The position numbers were made by a program, and so were the translations under genes. Below, piece after piece: positions 9,018-17,287 of a stretch of 64,000 nt of DNA (position 1 is its first letter; every line of letters starts with the position of its first letter). The stretch lies in the NCBI RefSeq assembly GCF_001557325.1, contig NZ_LSJS01000292.1, positions 1 to 64,000 on the forward strand, written 5' to 3'. The stretch comes from Erythrobacter donghaensis. GTDB lineage: Bacteria > Pseudomonadota > Alphaproteobacteria > Sphingomonadales > Sphingomonadaceae. The notes under the pieces are model-generated. The model did no database searches. It worked only from the letters and a program-made list of their open reading frames with translations, and was not told the origin of the DNA.

Positions 9018-9863
9018 TCATTCGGCGGCGGACTTGAGCGGCACGCCCGCATCGCCATGCGCGGCCGGATCGAGCAATTCGTCCGCCAGCGTCTCGCGCC
9101 GGAACTGCGAGGGCGTGCGCCCGGTGTAGCGGCGGATGTCGCGGATCAGATGCGCCTGATCGAAGAAGGTCGCCATCAGCTGGTCGTGCGTCTCCCGGCT
9201 GAACCCCGGCTGCGACAGCAGCATCGCCGCCCGCAAGGCGCGGAAGCGCTTGAGCACCTGCGCCGGGGCCACGCCGAAGAAGCGCCGGCAGATGCGCTGG
9301 ACCTGGCGCGGCGAGATGCTGAGGCTGGCATAGAGATCGGCGAGCGCCGGGTCGAAACCGCTCGCCAGCCAGCGCCCGATCGCCTCGACCACCGCTTCGT
9401 GATCGGGCCTGAGGCTGTGGGGCGCGGCCGCGATCACCTCGGTCAGAACGGCACATACAGCTTCGGGCGCGATCCGCCCCTCGCGGCAATCGGCAGCGGC
9501 GGCTTCGAGCGCGGCGATCTGTTCGGGCGTGAGCACCGCCTCGGCCGGGAGCAGCCGGTCGTGGACCTCGTCGGCCGGAAGCCCGGCGAGTCGCTGCCAC
9601 GCCATGTGGGTGAGCGACGCGCCGATCTGCAAGACGGGGCCTTCGAGCACCGCGCGGGCGCTGCGCAACTGGGGTGCGTTGATGAAGACGGGCGCGGAGG
9701 TGCCGGTGGTGCCGTCGGCGAAAGTGAAGTGCACCCGGCCGCGCACCATCACCAGCAGCTGCGCCGAATAGGCCGGGATCGCCTCCTCGATCTCGCCGGC
9801 TTCGGTCGCGATGGTGTAGAAGGTGTGCACCAGCGCCTCAGCCTCGGTCGCAGGTGCGATCAT
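9018..9863 (-). CDS. AraC-family transcriptional regulator
   Basis: A 281-aa regulator. An N-terminal cupin-like sensing region (residues about 1-95) is followed by a helical linker and a C-terminal AraC DNA-binding domain with two helix-turn-helix motifs: SISPRQVQRICRRFFG (about residues 190-205) and QAHLIRDIRRYTGRTPSQF (about 238-256). The reading frame is open well upstream but ATG 9863 gives a normal N-terminus. The ligand and targets are unknown. Its nearest downstream neighbour is the divergent-origin suf regulator; the upstream space holds a candidate small RNA. Confidence 0.88.
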   Translation of the reverse strand: MIAPATEAEALVHTFYTIATEAGEIEEAIPAYSAQLLVMVRGRVHFTFADGTTGTSAPVFINAPQLRSARAVLEGPVLQIGASLTHMAWQRLAGLPADEVHDRLLPAEAVLTPEQIAALEAAAADCREGRIAPEAVCAVLTEVIAAAPHSLRPDHEAVVEAIGRWLASGFDPALADLYASLSISPRQVQRICRRFFGVAPAQVLKRFRALRAAMLLSQPGFSRETHDQLMATFFDQAHLIRDIRRYTGRTPSQFRRETLADELLDPAAHGDAGVPLKSAAE

Positions 9864-10109
9864 TTTCGTGCGAGACGGCAACCCACAACACCCCCGGCAG
9901 CCGGGAGCCCCCCTGATCTGGTTTCGCGCGACCCCGCGGGGTTGCTGGCCCCGAGGCAGTCCTGATGCGCAACCGCTGGCCGCTTGTCCAGTCGCAAGAG
10001 TGTCACAATCAGCGCCGCTCGGCCGTGCGGTCTCCGATTGTCCCGACCCGGCAGGGCGCACAAGCATCGCCGCGCCACGCCGGGGAGCGGCAGGCGAACG
10101 GCCGGATCG

Positions 10110-10145
10110 AAAAAAGGGCGACCCTCCGCGATCGGAAGGCCGCCC
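10110..10145 (-). terminator. Rho-independent terminator, minus strand
   Basis: A 12-bp stem with two G-U pairs (left arm GGGCGGCCTTCC, right arm GGAGGGTCGCCC, 6-nt loop) is followed directly by six T on the minus strand. It would end a transcript running toward the AraC gene. Confidence 0.7.
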
Positions 10146-10221
10146 ATTGAGTTGAGGAACTCTTTGCATTGCTGCTCCGAGCCCTTCGGGTCGCGAGGGG
10201 GGAAATAGCCACGGATTCGGC
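10110..10221 (-). ncRNA. Candidate small RNA with intrinsic terminator
   Basis: On the minus strand a -10-like TACAAT (10228-10233) is followed about 110 nt later by a perfect-looking intrinsic terminator. Between them are several helices: CCC-GAA-GGG near 10180, GAGTT-CCTC-AACTC near 10155, and an ATGCAA that can pair with TTGCAT just upstream of the -10. No upstream protein gene on this strand needs the terminator (the next one, the antisense side of pyrD/ggt, is non-coding). No Rfam family was recognised; it is not obviously 6S, SRP or tmRNA. Its 5' end is uncertain. Confidence 0.4.
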
Positions 10222-10267
10222 GGGGGGATTGTATGCAAGCGACACACAGCGGTGCCGGACGGCCCGG

Positions 10268-10281
10268 AGACTTGTAAGTCT
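10268..10281. promoter_or_regulatory. Small dyad upstream of pyrD
   Basis: AGACTT-GT-AAGTCT, perfect 6-bp arms, about 74 bp upstream of the pyrD ATG. Possibly an operator, but short enough to occur by chance. Confidence 0.25.
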
Positions 10282-10354
10282 GCGTCAATCTGCATCGGGC
10301 GGCGGGCAGCAGGCAGGCTCGACACGCGCGCCGGCCTCGCATAGGCGATCGGCC

Positions 10355-11401
10355 ATGCTGTTCCGCCTGATCCGACCCGCGATCTTCGCGCTCGATTCCG
10401 AAACCGGGCACCGCCTCGCGCTGCGGGCGCTGGCGGCGCTGCCGGCCCCCGCCCGGGCGCCTGCCCCTGCGCTCTCCGGACCGCTCGCAGTGGAGGTGGC
10501 GGGGCTCGCCTTTCCCAATCCGGTGGGCGTGGCCGCCGGGTTCGACAAGGATGCCGAGGTGCCCGATGCGCTGCTCGGATTGGGCTTCGGCTTCACCGAA
10601 GTGGGCTCGATCACGCCGCTGCCGCAGGCGGGCAACCCGAAGCCGCGCTTGTTCCGGCTGGTCGAGGATCAGGCGGTGATCAACCGCATGGGCTTCAACA
10701 ATGGCGGGGGCGAGGCGGCGCTGGCGCGGCTGCGCGCGCGTGCGGGGCGGCCGGGGATCCTCGGGGTCAATATCGGGGCCAACAAGGACTCCGCCGACCG
10801 CATCGCCGACTATGCGGTTATGGCGCGGATGATGGCCCCGGTTGCCAGCTATCTGTGCGTCAACATCTCCAGCCCCAACACCCCCGGCCTGCGCGCGCTG
10901 CAGGACGAGAGCGCGCTGACCGGCCTCATCGATGCGGTGATCACGGCGCGCGCAGAGACGGGCAGCACGCCTCCGATCTTCCTCAAGGTCGCCCCCGATC
11001 TTGAGCCTGCCGATATCGACGCGATCGCGCGCATCGCCATCGACAAACAGCTCGGCGCTTTGGTGGTGTCGAACACCACGATCAGCCGCCCCGCCCTGCG
11101 TTCGCATCACGCGGGCGAGACCGGCGGGCTGTCGGGCGCGCCCCTGCGGAGCCTCGCCACCCAGCGCCTGCGCGACTTCCGCAAGGCGACCGGCGGCGCA
11201 ATTCCGCTGGTCGGCGTCGGCGGCATCGCCACCGCCGAACACGCCTGGGAGCGCATCCGCGCGGGCGCCAGCCTGGTGCAGCTCTATTCGGCGATGGTCT
11301 ACGAAGGCCCCGGCCTCGGCGCGCGGATCGCGCGGGGGCTGGAGGGCCTGATGCGGCGCGACGGCTTCGCCAGCATTGCCGAAGCGGTGGGAAGCGAATA
11401 G
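10355..11401 (+). CDS. pyrD: Quinone-dependent dihydroorotate dehydrogenase (class 2)
   Basis: A 348-aa membrane-associated flavoenzyme that oxidises dihydroorotate to orotate in pyrimidine synthesis, passing electrons to quinone. The N-terminal class-2 helical extension (residues 1-40) is present. FMN/substrate motifs are VGVAAGFDKDAEV, NRMGFNNGG, NISSPNTPG (catalytic Ser near residue 170), VSNTTISR and VGVGGIATAEHA. ATG 10355 is the family start; the frame extends upstream without similarity. The downstream ggt starts 9 nt after the stop, so the two are probably co-transcribed. Confidence 0.96.
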   Translation: MLFRLIRPAIFALDSETGHRLALRALAALPAPARAPAPALSGPLAVEVAGLAFPNPVGVAAGFDKDAEVPDALLGLGFGFTEVGSITPLPQAGNPKPRLFRLVEDQAVINRMGFNNGGGEAALARLRARAGRPGILGVNIGANKDSADRIADYAVMARMMAPVASYLCVNISSPNTPGLRALQDESALTGLIDAVITARAETGSTPPIFLKVAPDLEPADIDAIARIAIDKQLGALVVSNTTISRPALRSHHAGETGGLSGAPLRSLATQRLRDFRKATGGAIPLVGVGGIATAEHAWERIRAGASLVQLYSAMVYEGPGLGARIARGLEGLMRRDGFASIAEAVGSE

Positions 11402-11410
11402 CACGGGGCC

Positions 11411-13132
11411 ATGCGCATTTTCCTCAGCCTCGCCGCCCCCTTCGCCCTTGTTCTGAGCGGTTGTGCCACGACCGGGGCCGACGAGAACCCGGCGGCCTCG
11501 GAAACGCCGTTCCAGCCCGCCGCAGTCAGCAGCGCCGATCCGCGCGCCACGGTGGCTGGCGAGATGATCCTTGCGCAGGGCGGATCGGCGGTCGATGCGG
11601 CCATCGCAGTGATGCTGGCGCTGACCGTGGTCGAGCCGCAGAGCTCCGGCATCGGCGGGGGCGGCTTCATGGTGCGCGCCGATGCGGAAAGCGGCGCGCT
11701 CGTCACCTATGACGGGCGCGAGACTGCGCCGGCCGCCGCCACGCCTGCCCGCTTCCTCGATGCTTCGGGCAAGCTCCTCCCGCGCGATGCCCGCGTCTTC
11801 TCGGGCCTCAGCGTCGGGGTGCCGGGCAACATCGCGCTCGCCGCCAAGGCGCACGCGGCGCACGGCAAGCTGCCCTGGGCCAAGCTGTTCGAGCCCGCGA
11901 TCGCGCTCGCCGAGAACGGCTTCGTGATGAACCGGCGGCTTTACGAATCGCTCAAGGGCAACAAGGGCCGCGCCGACAAGTCGGACTATGCGCGCTCTGT
12001 GTTCTTCGGCACCAATGGCGAGCCGCTGCCGGTTGGCAGCACTGTGCGCGTGCCCGCGCTGGCCGAAACCTTCCGCACGCTCGCCGCCAAGGGCCCCGCG
12101 GCGTTCTACGGCCCCGCGCCCGCCGCCGCGCTTGCCGAGCACGTCGCTGCCGCGACCCCGCAGGACGGCAAGATGACCGCCGCCGATGTCACCGGCTACA
12201 CCGCCAAGGCGCGCCCGCCCGTCTGCACGGTCTACCGCGTCTACAAGATCTGCGGCATGGGGCCGCCGTCCTCGGGCGGGATCGCGGTGGCGCAGATGCT
12301 CGGCCAGCTCGAGCGCTTCGATCTCGCCGCGCTCGGCCCCGAGAGCCCGGTCTTCTGGCACCTCTTCATCGAGAGCCAGCGCCTCGCCTATGCCGACCGC
12401 GAGCTCTATTCGGGCGACAGCGATTTCGTTGATGTGCCGACCGAGGGTCTCGTCGACCGCGCCTATATCGCGACCCGCTCGGCGCTGATCGATCCGGCCA
12501 CGACCATCGCGAGGCCCGAGGCCGGGATGCCCCCCGGCGCGCCGCTCGCCCGCGGGGACGGGCCCGAGGAGCCCGAGAACGGCACCACCCACTTCGCCGT
12601 GGTCGATGCCGAGGGCAACGCGGTCAGCTACACCTCGACCATCGAGGGCGCCTTCGGATCGGGGCTGCATTTCAACGGCTTCTACCTCAACAACGAACTC
12701 ACCGACTTCACCCTCACCCCCGAGGCCGATGGCAAGCCGGTCGCCAACCGGGTCGAGGGCGGCAAGCGCCCGCGCTCGTCGATGGCGCCGACCATCGTCT
12801 ATGACGAGCGGGGCGAGGTGGTGCTGGTGATCGGCGCGGCCGGCGGGCCGACGATCCCGGTCAGCGTCGCGCGCGGCATCATCGGCGTGCTCGACTTCAA
12901 GCTCGGGGCGCAGGACGCGCTCGCGCTGCCCTTCGCGATGGCCTTCGGCGATACCCTGCTGATCGAGGAGGGCACCGCGCTCGTCGCCATGCAGGAGCAG
13001 CTCGCCGCGCTCGGCCACAAGGGAATCCGCATTGCGCCCGCGCCCATCAAGGCCAACGCGCTGGGCCGCCGCGCCGACGGCAACTGGGAAGTGGCGACCG
13101 AGCCGCGCCTCGTCAGCGTGGTTACACCCTGA
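11411..13132 (+). CDS. ggt: Gamma-glutamyltransferase, lipoprotein form
   Basis: A 573-aa gamma-glutamyltranspeptidase that cleaves glutathione and other gamma-glutamyl compounds outside the cytoplasm. A lipoprotein signal with lipobox LVLSGC covers residues 1-18, so it is likely membrane-anchored. The Ntn-hydrolase precursor self-cleaves before the catalytic Thr in ENGTTHFAVVD (about residue 393), giving large and small subunits. SSGIGGGGFM and GPPSSGGIA are standard family motifs. It lies 9 nt after pyrD on the same strand. A substrate other than glutathione (cephalosporin acylase-like activity) cannot be excluded. Confidence 0.94.
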   Translation: MRIFLSLAAPFALVLSGCATTGADENPAASETPFQPAAVSSADPRATVAGEMILAQGGSAVDAAIAVMLALTVVEPQSSGIGGGGFMVRADAESGALVTYDGRETAPAAATPARFLDASGKLLPRDARVFSGLSVGVPGNIALAAKAHAAHGKLPWAKLFEPAIALAENGFVMNRRLYESLKGNKGRADKSDYARSVFFGTNGEPLPVGSTVRVPALAETFRTLAAKGPAAFYGPAPAAALAEHVAAATPQDGKMTAADVTGYTAKARPPVCTVYRVYKICGMGPPSSGGIAVAQMLGQLERFDLAALGPESPVFWHLFIESQRLAYADRELYSGDSDFVDVPTEGLVDRAYIATRSALIDPATTIARPEAGMPPGAPLARGDGPEEPENGTTHFAVVDAEGNAVSYTSTIEGAFGSGLHFNGFYLNNELTDFTLTPEADGKPVANRVEGGKRPRSSMAPTIVYDERGEVVLVIGAAGGPTIPVSVARGIIGVLDFKLGAQDALALPFAMAFGDTLLIEEGTALVAMQEQLAALGHKGIRIAPAPIKANALGRRADGNWEVATEPRLVSVVTP

Positions 13133-13244
13133 CAAGCCCGCCGCAGGTGCTTGCCGCTACGGCTCACACCCTCTAATCAGGGCCCCAAGCGGGGTCGCGC
13201 CTGAACCCCGGACAATGTCTCGAAGGGATCAGGAGCCTTTGCCA

Positions 13245-15104
13245 GTGCATTCCCCCACGCTGCCCCATTCTGCCCGCGCGGTTGCCAACCCTGCGGACCC
13301 GCAGGTCTTGCAGGATATCGACAACGCGCAGAACCTCGTGGAGTTGTTTCTGAAGCGCGCGGACGAGAAGGGCGACGCGCCCTTCCTCGGCCACAAGAGC
13401 GGCGGGCAGTGGGTGACGCAGACCTGGCGCTCGGCGGCCGAGCAGGTGTGCCTGATGGCCGAAGCGCTGCGGGCGATGGGCCTCGAGGATGGTGACCGCG
13501 TCGCGCTGGTCTCCGAGAACCGGCCCGAGTGGTGCATCGCCGATCTCGCGGTGATGGCGGCGGGGTGCATCACCGTGCCGACCTACACCACCAACACCCG
13601 CCGCGATCATGCCCACATCCTCGACAATTCGGGCGCGCGGGCGGTGTTCGTCTCGAACGAGAAGCTGCTCGCCCCACTGGTGGGCGCGATCAGCCAAACC
13701 GGCCTCGTCGAGCACGTGATCGGCTTCGAGAACCTGAAGCGCCAGCAATCGGGCAGCTTCGAATATCACGATTGGGCCGCGCTCCTCACCGGAGACGCTG
13801 CCGCCGCGCGCGCCGCGGTCGATGCGCGCATCGCCGGGATCGCGCGCGAGGAAACCGCCTGCCTCATCTACACCAGCGGCACCGGCGGCGCCCCGCGCGG
13901 CGTGATGCAGCACCACGGCGCGATCCTGTGCAACGTCGCGGGCGCGGCCGAGGTGCTGCTCACCGACTTCGGGATCAAGGACGAGCGCTTCCTCTCCTTC
14001 CTGCCACTCTCCCACGCCTACGAGCATACCGGCGGGCAATATCTCCCGATCGGGGTGGGCGCGGAGATCTTCTATTCCGAGGGGCTCGAGAAGCTCGCCA
14101 GCAACATCGAGGAGACGCGCCCGACGATCATGGTCGTCGTCCCGCGCCTGTTCGAAGTGCTGCGCAGCCGGATCATGAAGCAGGTCGAGAAGCAGGGCAA
14201 GCTCGCGGGCTTCATGATGGACAACGCACTCAAGATCGCGGGCAACAGCCGCGACGGCAAGAAGCGCCTGCGCGACCGGCCGATGGACTTCCTCGTCGAG
14301 AAGACGCTGCGGCCCAAGATCCGGCAGAAATTCGGCGGGCGGATCAAGGCGATGGTCTCCGGCGGCGCGCCGCTCAATCCCGAGGTCGGCAATTTCTTCG
14401 AGGCGATGGGCCTCACCATGCTCCAGGGCTACGGCCAAACCGAGGCCGGGCCGGTGATCAGCTGCAACCGGCCGAGCGTGGGCCTCAAGATGGACACCGT
14501 CGGCCCGCCGATGCGCGGGGTCGAGGTCAGGATCGCCGAGGATGGCGAGATCCTGGTGCGCGGCGAGCTCGTCATGCACGGCTACTGGCGCAACGACGCC
14601 GAGACCGCGCGCACATTGAAGGACGGCTGGCTCCACACCGGCGACATCGGGCACCTCGACCACAAGGGCCGGATCGTCATCACCGACCGCAAGAAGGACA
14701 TGATCGTCAACGACAAGGGCGACAACATCGCCCCGCAGAAGGTCGAGGGCATGCTGACCCTGCAGCCCGAGATCGCGCAGGCGATGGTGAGCGGCGACAA
14801 GCGGCCCTACGTGGTCGGCCTGGTCGTTCCCGATGCGGAATGGGCGCTCGAATGGGCGCGCGAGAACGGCGAGAAGTTCGATCTCGCCGCGCTCCAGCAG
14901 CTCCCCGCCTTCAAGAACGCGGTGCGCGCGGCGGTCGACCGCACCAACGCCGATCTCTCGGTGATCGAGAAGGTCCGCCAGTTCGCCTTCGCCGACGAGG
15001 CCTTCACCATCGAGAACGAGGAAATGACACCCTCGATGAAGATCCGCCGCCACAAGATCCGCGAGCGGTATCAGGAGCGGATCGACGGGCTTTATCGGGG
15101 CTAG
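13245..15104 (+). CDS. Long-chain acyl-CoA synthetase (AMP-forming)
   Basis: An adenylate-forming enzyme of about 619 aa that activates fatty acids to acyl-CoA. The AMP-binding P-loop is YTSGTGGAPRGVM, with the usual TTG core changed to TGG. Other motifs are GYGQTEAGPVIS, GWLHTGDIGHLDHKGR and the catalytic C-terminal Lys in TPSMKIRRHKI. I chose GTG 13245 because AGGAG lies 11 nt upstream; ATG 13215 is in frame but has no ribosome-binding site. Length and the absence of a membrane segment fit FadD15-type long-chain synthetases. It is probably monocistronic. Confidence 0.92.
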   Translation: MHSPTLPHSARAVANPADPQVLQDIDNAQNLVELFLKRADEKGDAPFLGHKSGGQWVTQTWRSAAEQVCLMAEALRAMGLEDGDRVALVSENRPEWCIADLAVMAAGCITVPTYTTNTRRDHAHILDNSGARAVFVSNEKLLAPLVGAISQTGLVEHVIGFENLKRQQSGSFEYHDWAALLTGDAAAARAAVDARIAGIAREETACLIYTSGTGGAPRGVMQHHGAILCNVAGAAEVLLTDFGIKDERFLSFLPLSHAYEHTGGQYLPIGVGAEIFYSEGLEKLASNIEETRPTIMVVVPRLFEVLRSRIMKQVEKQGKLAGFMMDNALKIAGNSRDGKKRLRDRPMDFLVEKTLRPKIRQKFGGRIKAMVSGGAPLNPEVGNFFEAMGLTMLQGYGQTEAGPVISCNRPSVGLKMDTVGPPMRGVEVRIAEDGEILVRGELVMHGYWRNDAETARTLKDGWLHTGDIGHLDHKGRIVITDRKKDMIVNDKGDNIAPQKVEGMLTLQPEIAQAMVSGDKRPYVVGLVVPDAEWALEWARENGEKFDLAALQQLPAFKNAVRAAVDRTNADLSVIEKVRQFAFADEAFTIENEEMTPSMKIRRHKIRERYQERIDGLYRG

Positions 15105-15119
15105 GACAGCAACGATCCG

Positions 15120-15578
15120 TCATAAGGCGGAATGGGGTCCGCGGCGCCTGAGCGCAGCCAGCCCGAACGCCAGTGCGAGCCCGATGACGAGGATCGCCCC
15201 GGAACTGCCGACGATGAACAGATCGCTCGCAGCGCGCCAGTTGACCCGTCCCTGCAGCAGTGACGGCACGATGATCAGGCCGCGCAACACGAAGATAACG
15301 GTGAAGAGAAGCAGGATTGCGCGGGCGAAAGGTAGGCGGCGGATCAGCCCTCCGGCCGACAGGGCATAGAGCGCAAGTCCCGTCAGCAGCAGGGCAATGG
15401 CGAGCGTGCTGACCGGAGCCAGGCAGGTCCCAGCACGCGCCGAGGCGACGACTTCGGGCGGAGCACCTACAAAGGCAATCCAGTCCGGCCCCGCGATCAG
15501 CACAGCGACATGGAGGAGCGCTCCCGCGGCCAGCAATACAGCGGCGAGCAAAAACGATTCGGTTATCTGCATCTGCAT
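15120..15578 (-). CDS. Four-helix inner-membrane protein of unknown function
   Basis: A 152-aa hydrophobic protein with four predicted membrane helices at about residues 6-28, 52-72, 80-102 and 118-142, and a basic tail on the cytoplasmic side. A charged/hydrophilic loop after helix 1 carries one Cys. No enzyme motif is visible. It converges on the acyl-CoA synthetase gene with a 15-nt gap and is preceded by the flavin reductase gene on the same strand after 69 nt. The family is not recognised with certainty. Confidence 0.72.
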   Translation of the reverse strand: MQMQITESFLLAAVLLAAGALLHVAVLIAGPDWIAFVGAPPEVVASARAGTCLAPVSTLAIALLLTGLALYALSAGGLIRRLPFARAILLLFTVIFVLRGLIIVPSLLQGRVNWRAASDLFIVGSSGAILVIGLALAFGLAALRRRGPHSAL

Positions 15579-15647
15579 CTACACTTACCCTCGGCGGTTC
15601 GGCCACGGGTGGCCGCGCCGGGGCCACCGGTCCAGCACTCAGGCGGA

Positions 15648-16238
15648 TCAATAGGGCGGCTTCGCCTTTTTCCGCTGCGCCTTCGCCGCCGCAGTCCACC
15701 ACGCCAGATCATCGGCGAAGCGCGGGAACTGGCGTTCGAGCGCCGGGCCACCGCTGCCGGTCGGCTGGCCTGCCTCGTCCAAGGTATCGACCACCGGCCC
15801 CACCGCGATCGTGCTGGAGACCACCACCATCCCCATCTCGCCCAGAATGTCGCGCCACGCCAGCGCCGCGCGCACCCCGCCGAAGCGTCCGGCGGAGTAG
15901 CTGGCGATGGCGGCGGGGCGCCAGAACCATTCCTCGAGAAAGTGGTCGGTGAGGTTCTTCAGCCCCGGCTGCACGCTCCAATTGTATTCACCGACCACGA
16001 ACAGGAAGGCGTCGGCGCTGCGGATCTTCCCCGCCAGCGTTTCCAGACCCTCGGGCGCCTCGCCCTTGGGGTATTCCTTGTACATGCGGTCGAGCATCGG
16101 CAGGCCTGTCGCAGCCGCGTCGATAAGCTCGACATCCGCCCCGCGCGCGCGCAGCTGCCGCACACAGTAGTCGGCGAGGCGGATCCCCTGCCGGTCGCGG
16201 CGGTAGGAGCCGTAGAACACGAGGATGCGGTCGGCCAT
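15648..16238 (-). CDS. NADPH-dependent FMN reductase family protein
   Basis: A 196-aa flavodoxin-fold protein. The phosphate-binding loop of the flavin site is FYGSYRRDRQG (about residues 8-18) and the second flavin-contact segment is VVGEYNWSVQPGLKN (about residues 78-92), typical of the NADPH-dependent FMN/azo reductase family. It is likely a cytosolic quinone, azo-dye or flavin reductase; the in vivo substrate is unknown. It is monocistronic or co-transcribed with the four-helix membrane protein downstream. Confidence 0.9.
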   Translation of the reverse strand: MADRILVFYGSYRRDRQGIRLADYCVRQLRARGADVELIDAAATGLPMLDRMYKEYPKGEAPEGLETLAGKIRSADAFLFVVGEYNWSVQPGLKNLTDHFLEEWFWRPAAIASYSAGRFGGVRAALAWRDILGEMGMVVVSSTIAVGPVVDTLDEAGQPTGSGGPALERQFPRFADDLAWWTAAAKAQRKKAKPPY

Positions 16239-16360
16239 GGCAAGTCTCCGTCAGCGCGGCAGGCTAGCGGGGTGGCGACGCGCTGGCTTGTCGATTCTGG
16301 TTGGTCCGTGCGGTGCGCGCGGCCCTATGAAATAATTCGGGGTGGCCGCGTGCGGGGGCG

Positions 16361-17287
16361 CTATTCGGCCTCTGCCGCCTCGGCCTCCGGGTTCGGGTCG
16401 GCCAGCGGGTCGGCCGCGTCCGCCTCCGCCTCGGCTTCCGCCTGCTGCCGCTCCCATTCGGCACGGGACAGGCGGGTGACGGTGGTGCGGGCGCGGGTGA
16501 TGCCGTCGCGGAAGCGGCTGCCGGTCATGGTGTATTCCGACGCGTCCTCGCGCCGCCACAGCAAGCCCGCCGCATCGACCTCGAAGGTGACCGAGACGGT
16601 GCCGGTGGCGGTGATCGCGGCAGAGGCGGCGGTGGCCTCCTCGGGGGTCAGCGCCTCGCGGCTGATCTCGGCGACCACCAGCGCGGCGCGGGCATCCTCT
16701 TCGCGCAGGAAGCCGACGTCGACCGGGCCGGAGCCGGTGAGGATGACCCGCCCCTCCCGCTCGCCCGTGCGCGCCAGCACCACAGGCCCGAGCGCGCCCT
16801 TGAGCGCGAAGGCCTGCCCCTCGGCGATCCGGCCCGGCTGCATGCCGAAACCTTCCACCGCCTCGATCGCCGCCTCGGGGTCGCAGCGGACCTGAAATGC
16901 TGTCCAGGTAAAGCCCCAGCGCGAGCATACCTCGGTCGTCCATTCCGCCTCGGCTAGCCATGCAGTGTTGCGGGCGGCGAGTTCGTCGGCGTTGAGCAGG
17001 GTCATGCGCCCGTCCGCCGCGACCCGCATCCGGGCTGGGAACATCCAGCGCTCGTTGCCGCGAATCTCCTCGGGATCGAAGGGGAGGGCATATTCGAACT
17101 CGTTGCCCTCGGGCCTCGCCGCGATCACCCGCTCGGCGATTGCCTGCCTCCCGCTGGACGAACTGCTGCTGTCGTATTCGCCGCCCTCGGTGCTGGTTTC
17201 GTAGGTCATCGCCAGCACATAGTCCTGCGCGGCGGCGGGCATCGCGAAGACCAGCGCGGCAGCGGCGAGGGCGTGAGCGAGGCGCAT
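16361..17287 (-). CDS. Secreted hypothetical protein
   Basis: A 308-aa protein with a clear Sec signal peptide (about residues 1-21, cleavage after AMPAAAQ). A Ser-rich patch near residue 42 and a final acidic/Ala tail (Glu-Ala repeats) flank a soluble core with two cysteines (VCSRWGF, RCDPE). It is periplasmic or outer-surface. The start overlaps the stop of the SDR-membrane fusion by 1 nt (TGATG), so the two are co-translated. No recognised domain. Confidence 0.82.
   Translation of the reverse strand: MRLAHALAAAALVFAMPAAAQDYVLAMTYETSTEGGEYDSSSSSSGRQAIAERVIAARPEGNEFEYALPFDPEEIRGNERWMFPARMRVAADGRMTLLNADELAARNTAWLAEAEWTTEVCSRWGFTWTAFQVRCDPEAAIEAVEGFGMQPGRIAEGQAFALKGALGPVVLARTGEREGRVILTGSGPVDVGFLREEDARAALVVAEISREALTPEEATAASAAITATGTVSVTFEVDAAGLLWRREDASEYTMTGSRFRDGITRARTTVTRLSRAEWERQQAEAEAEADAADPLADPNPEAEAAEAE

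Larger units (their letters stand above)
9864..10354. other. 491-nt intergenic region between the AraC gene and pyrD
   Basis: No credible protein gene on either strand; the long open frames here are extensions of neighbours or antisense frames. It holds a minus-strand hairpin with a T-run (10110-10145), a structured candidate RNA ahead of it (10110-10221) and a small dyad (10268-10281) upstream of pyrD. The part 9870-10100 shows no structure I can support. Confidence 0.6.

Noticed and set aside
10110-10221. 6S RNA, SRP RNA or tmRNA at this locus
   Set aside because: I looked for the 6S central bulge and the SRP tetraloop signature and did not find them; left as unclassified candidate RNA.
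9860-13135. Very long open frame on the minus strand (over 1000 codons) across pyrD and ggt
   Set aside because: It is antisense to two clear enzyme genes and arises from high GC at third positions; its protein is Arg/Ala/His-rich without domains.
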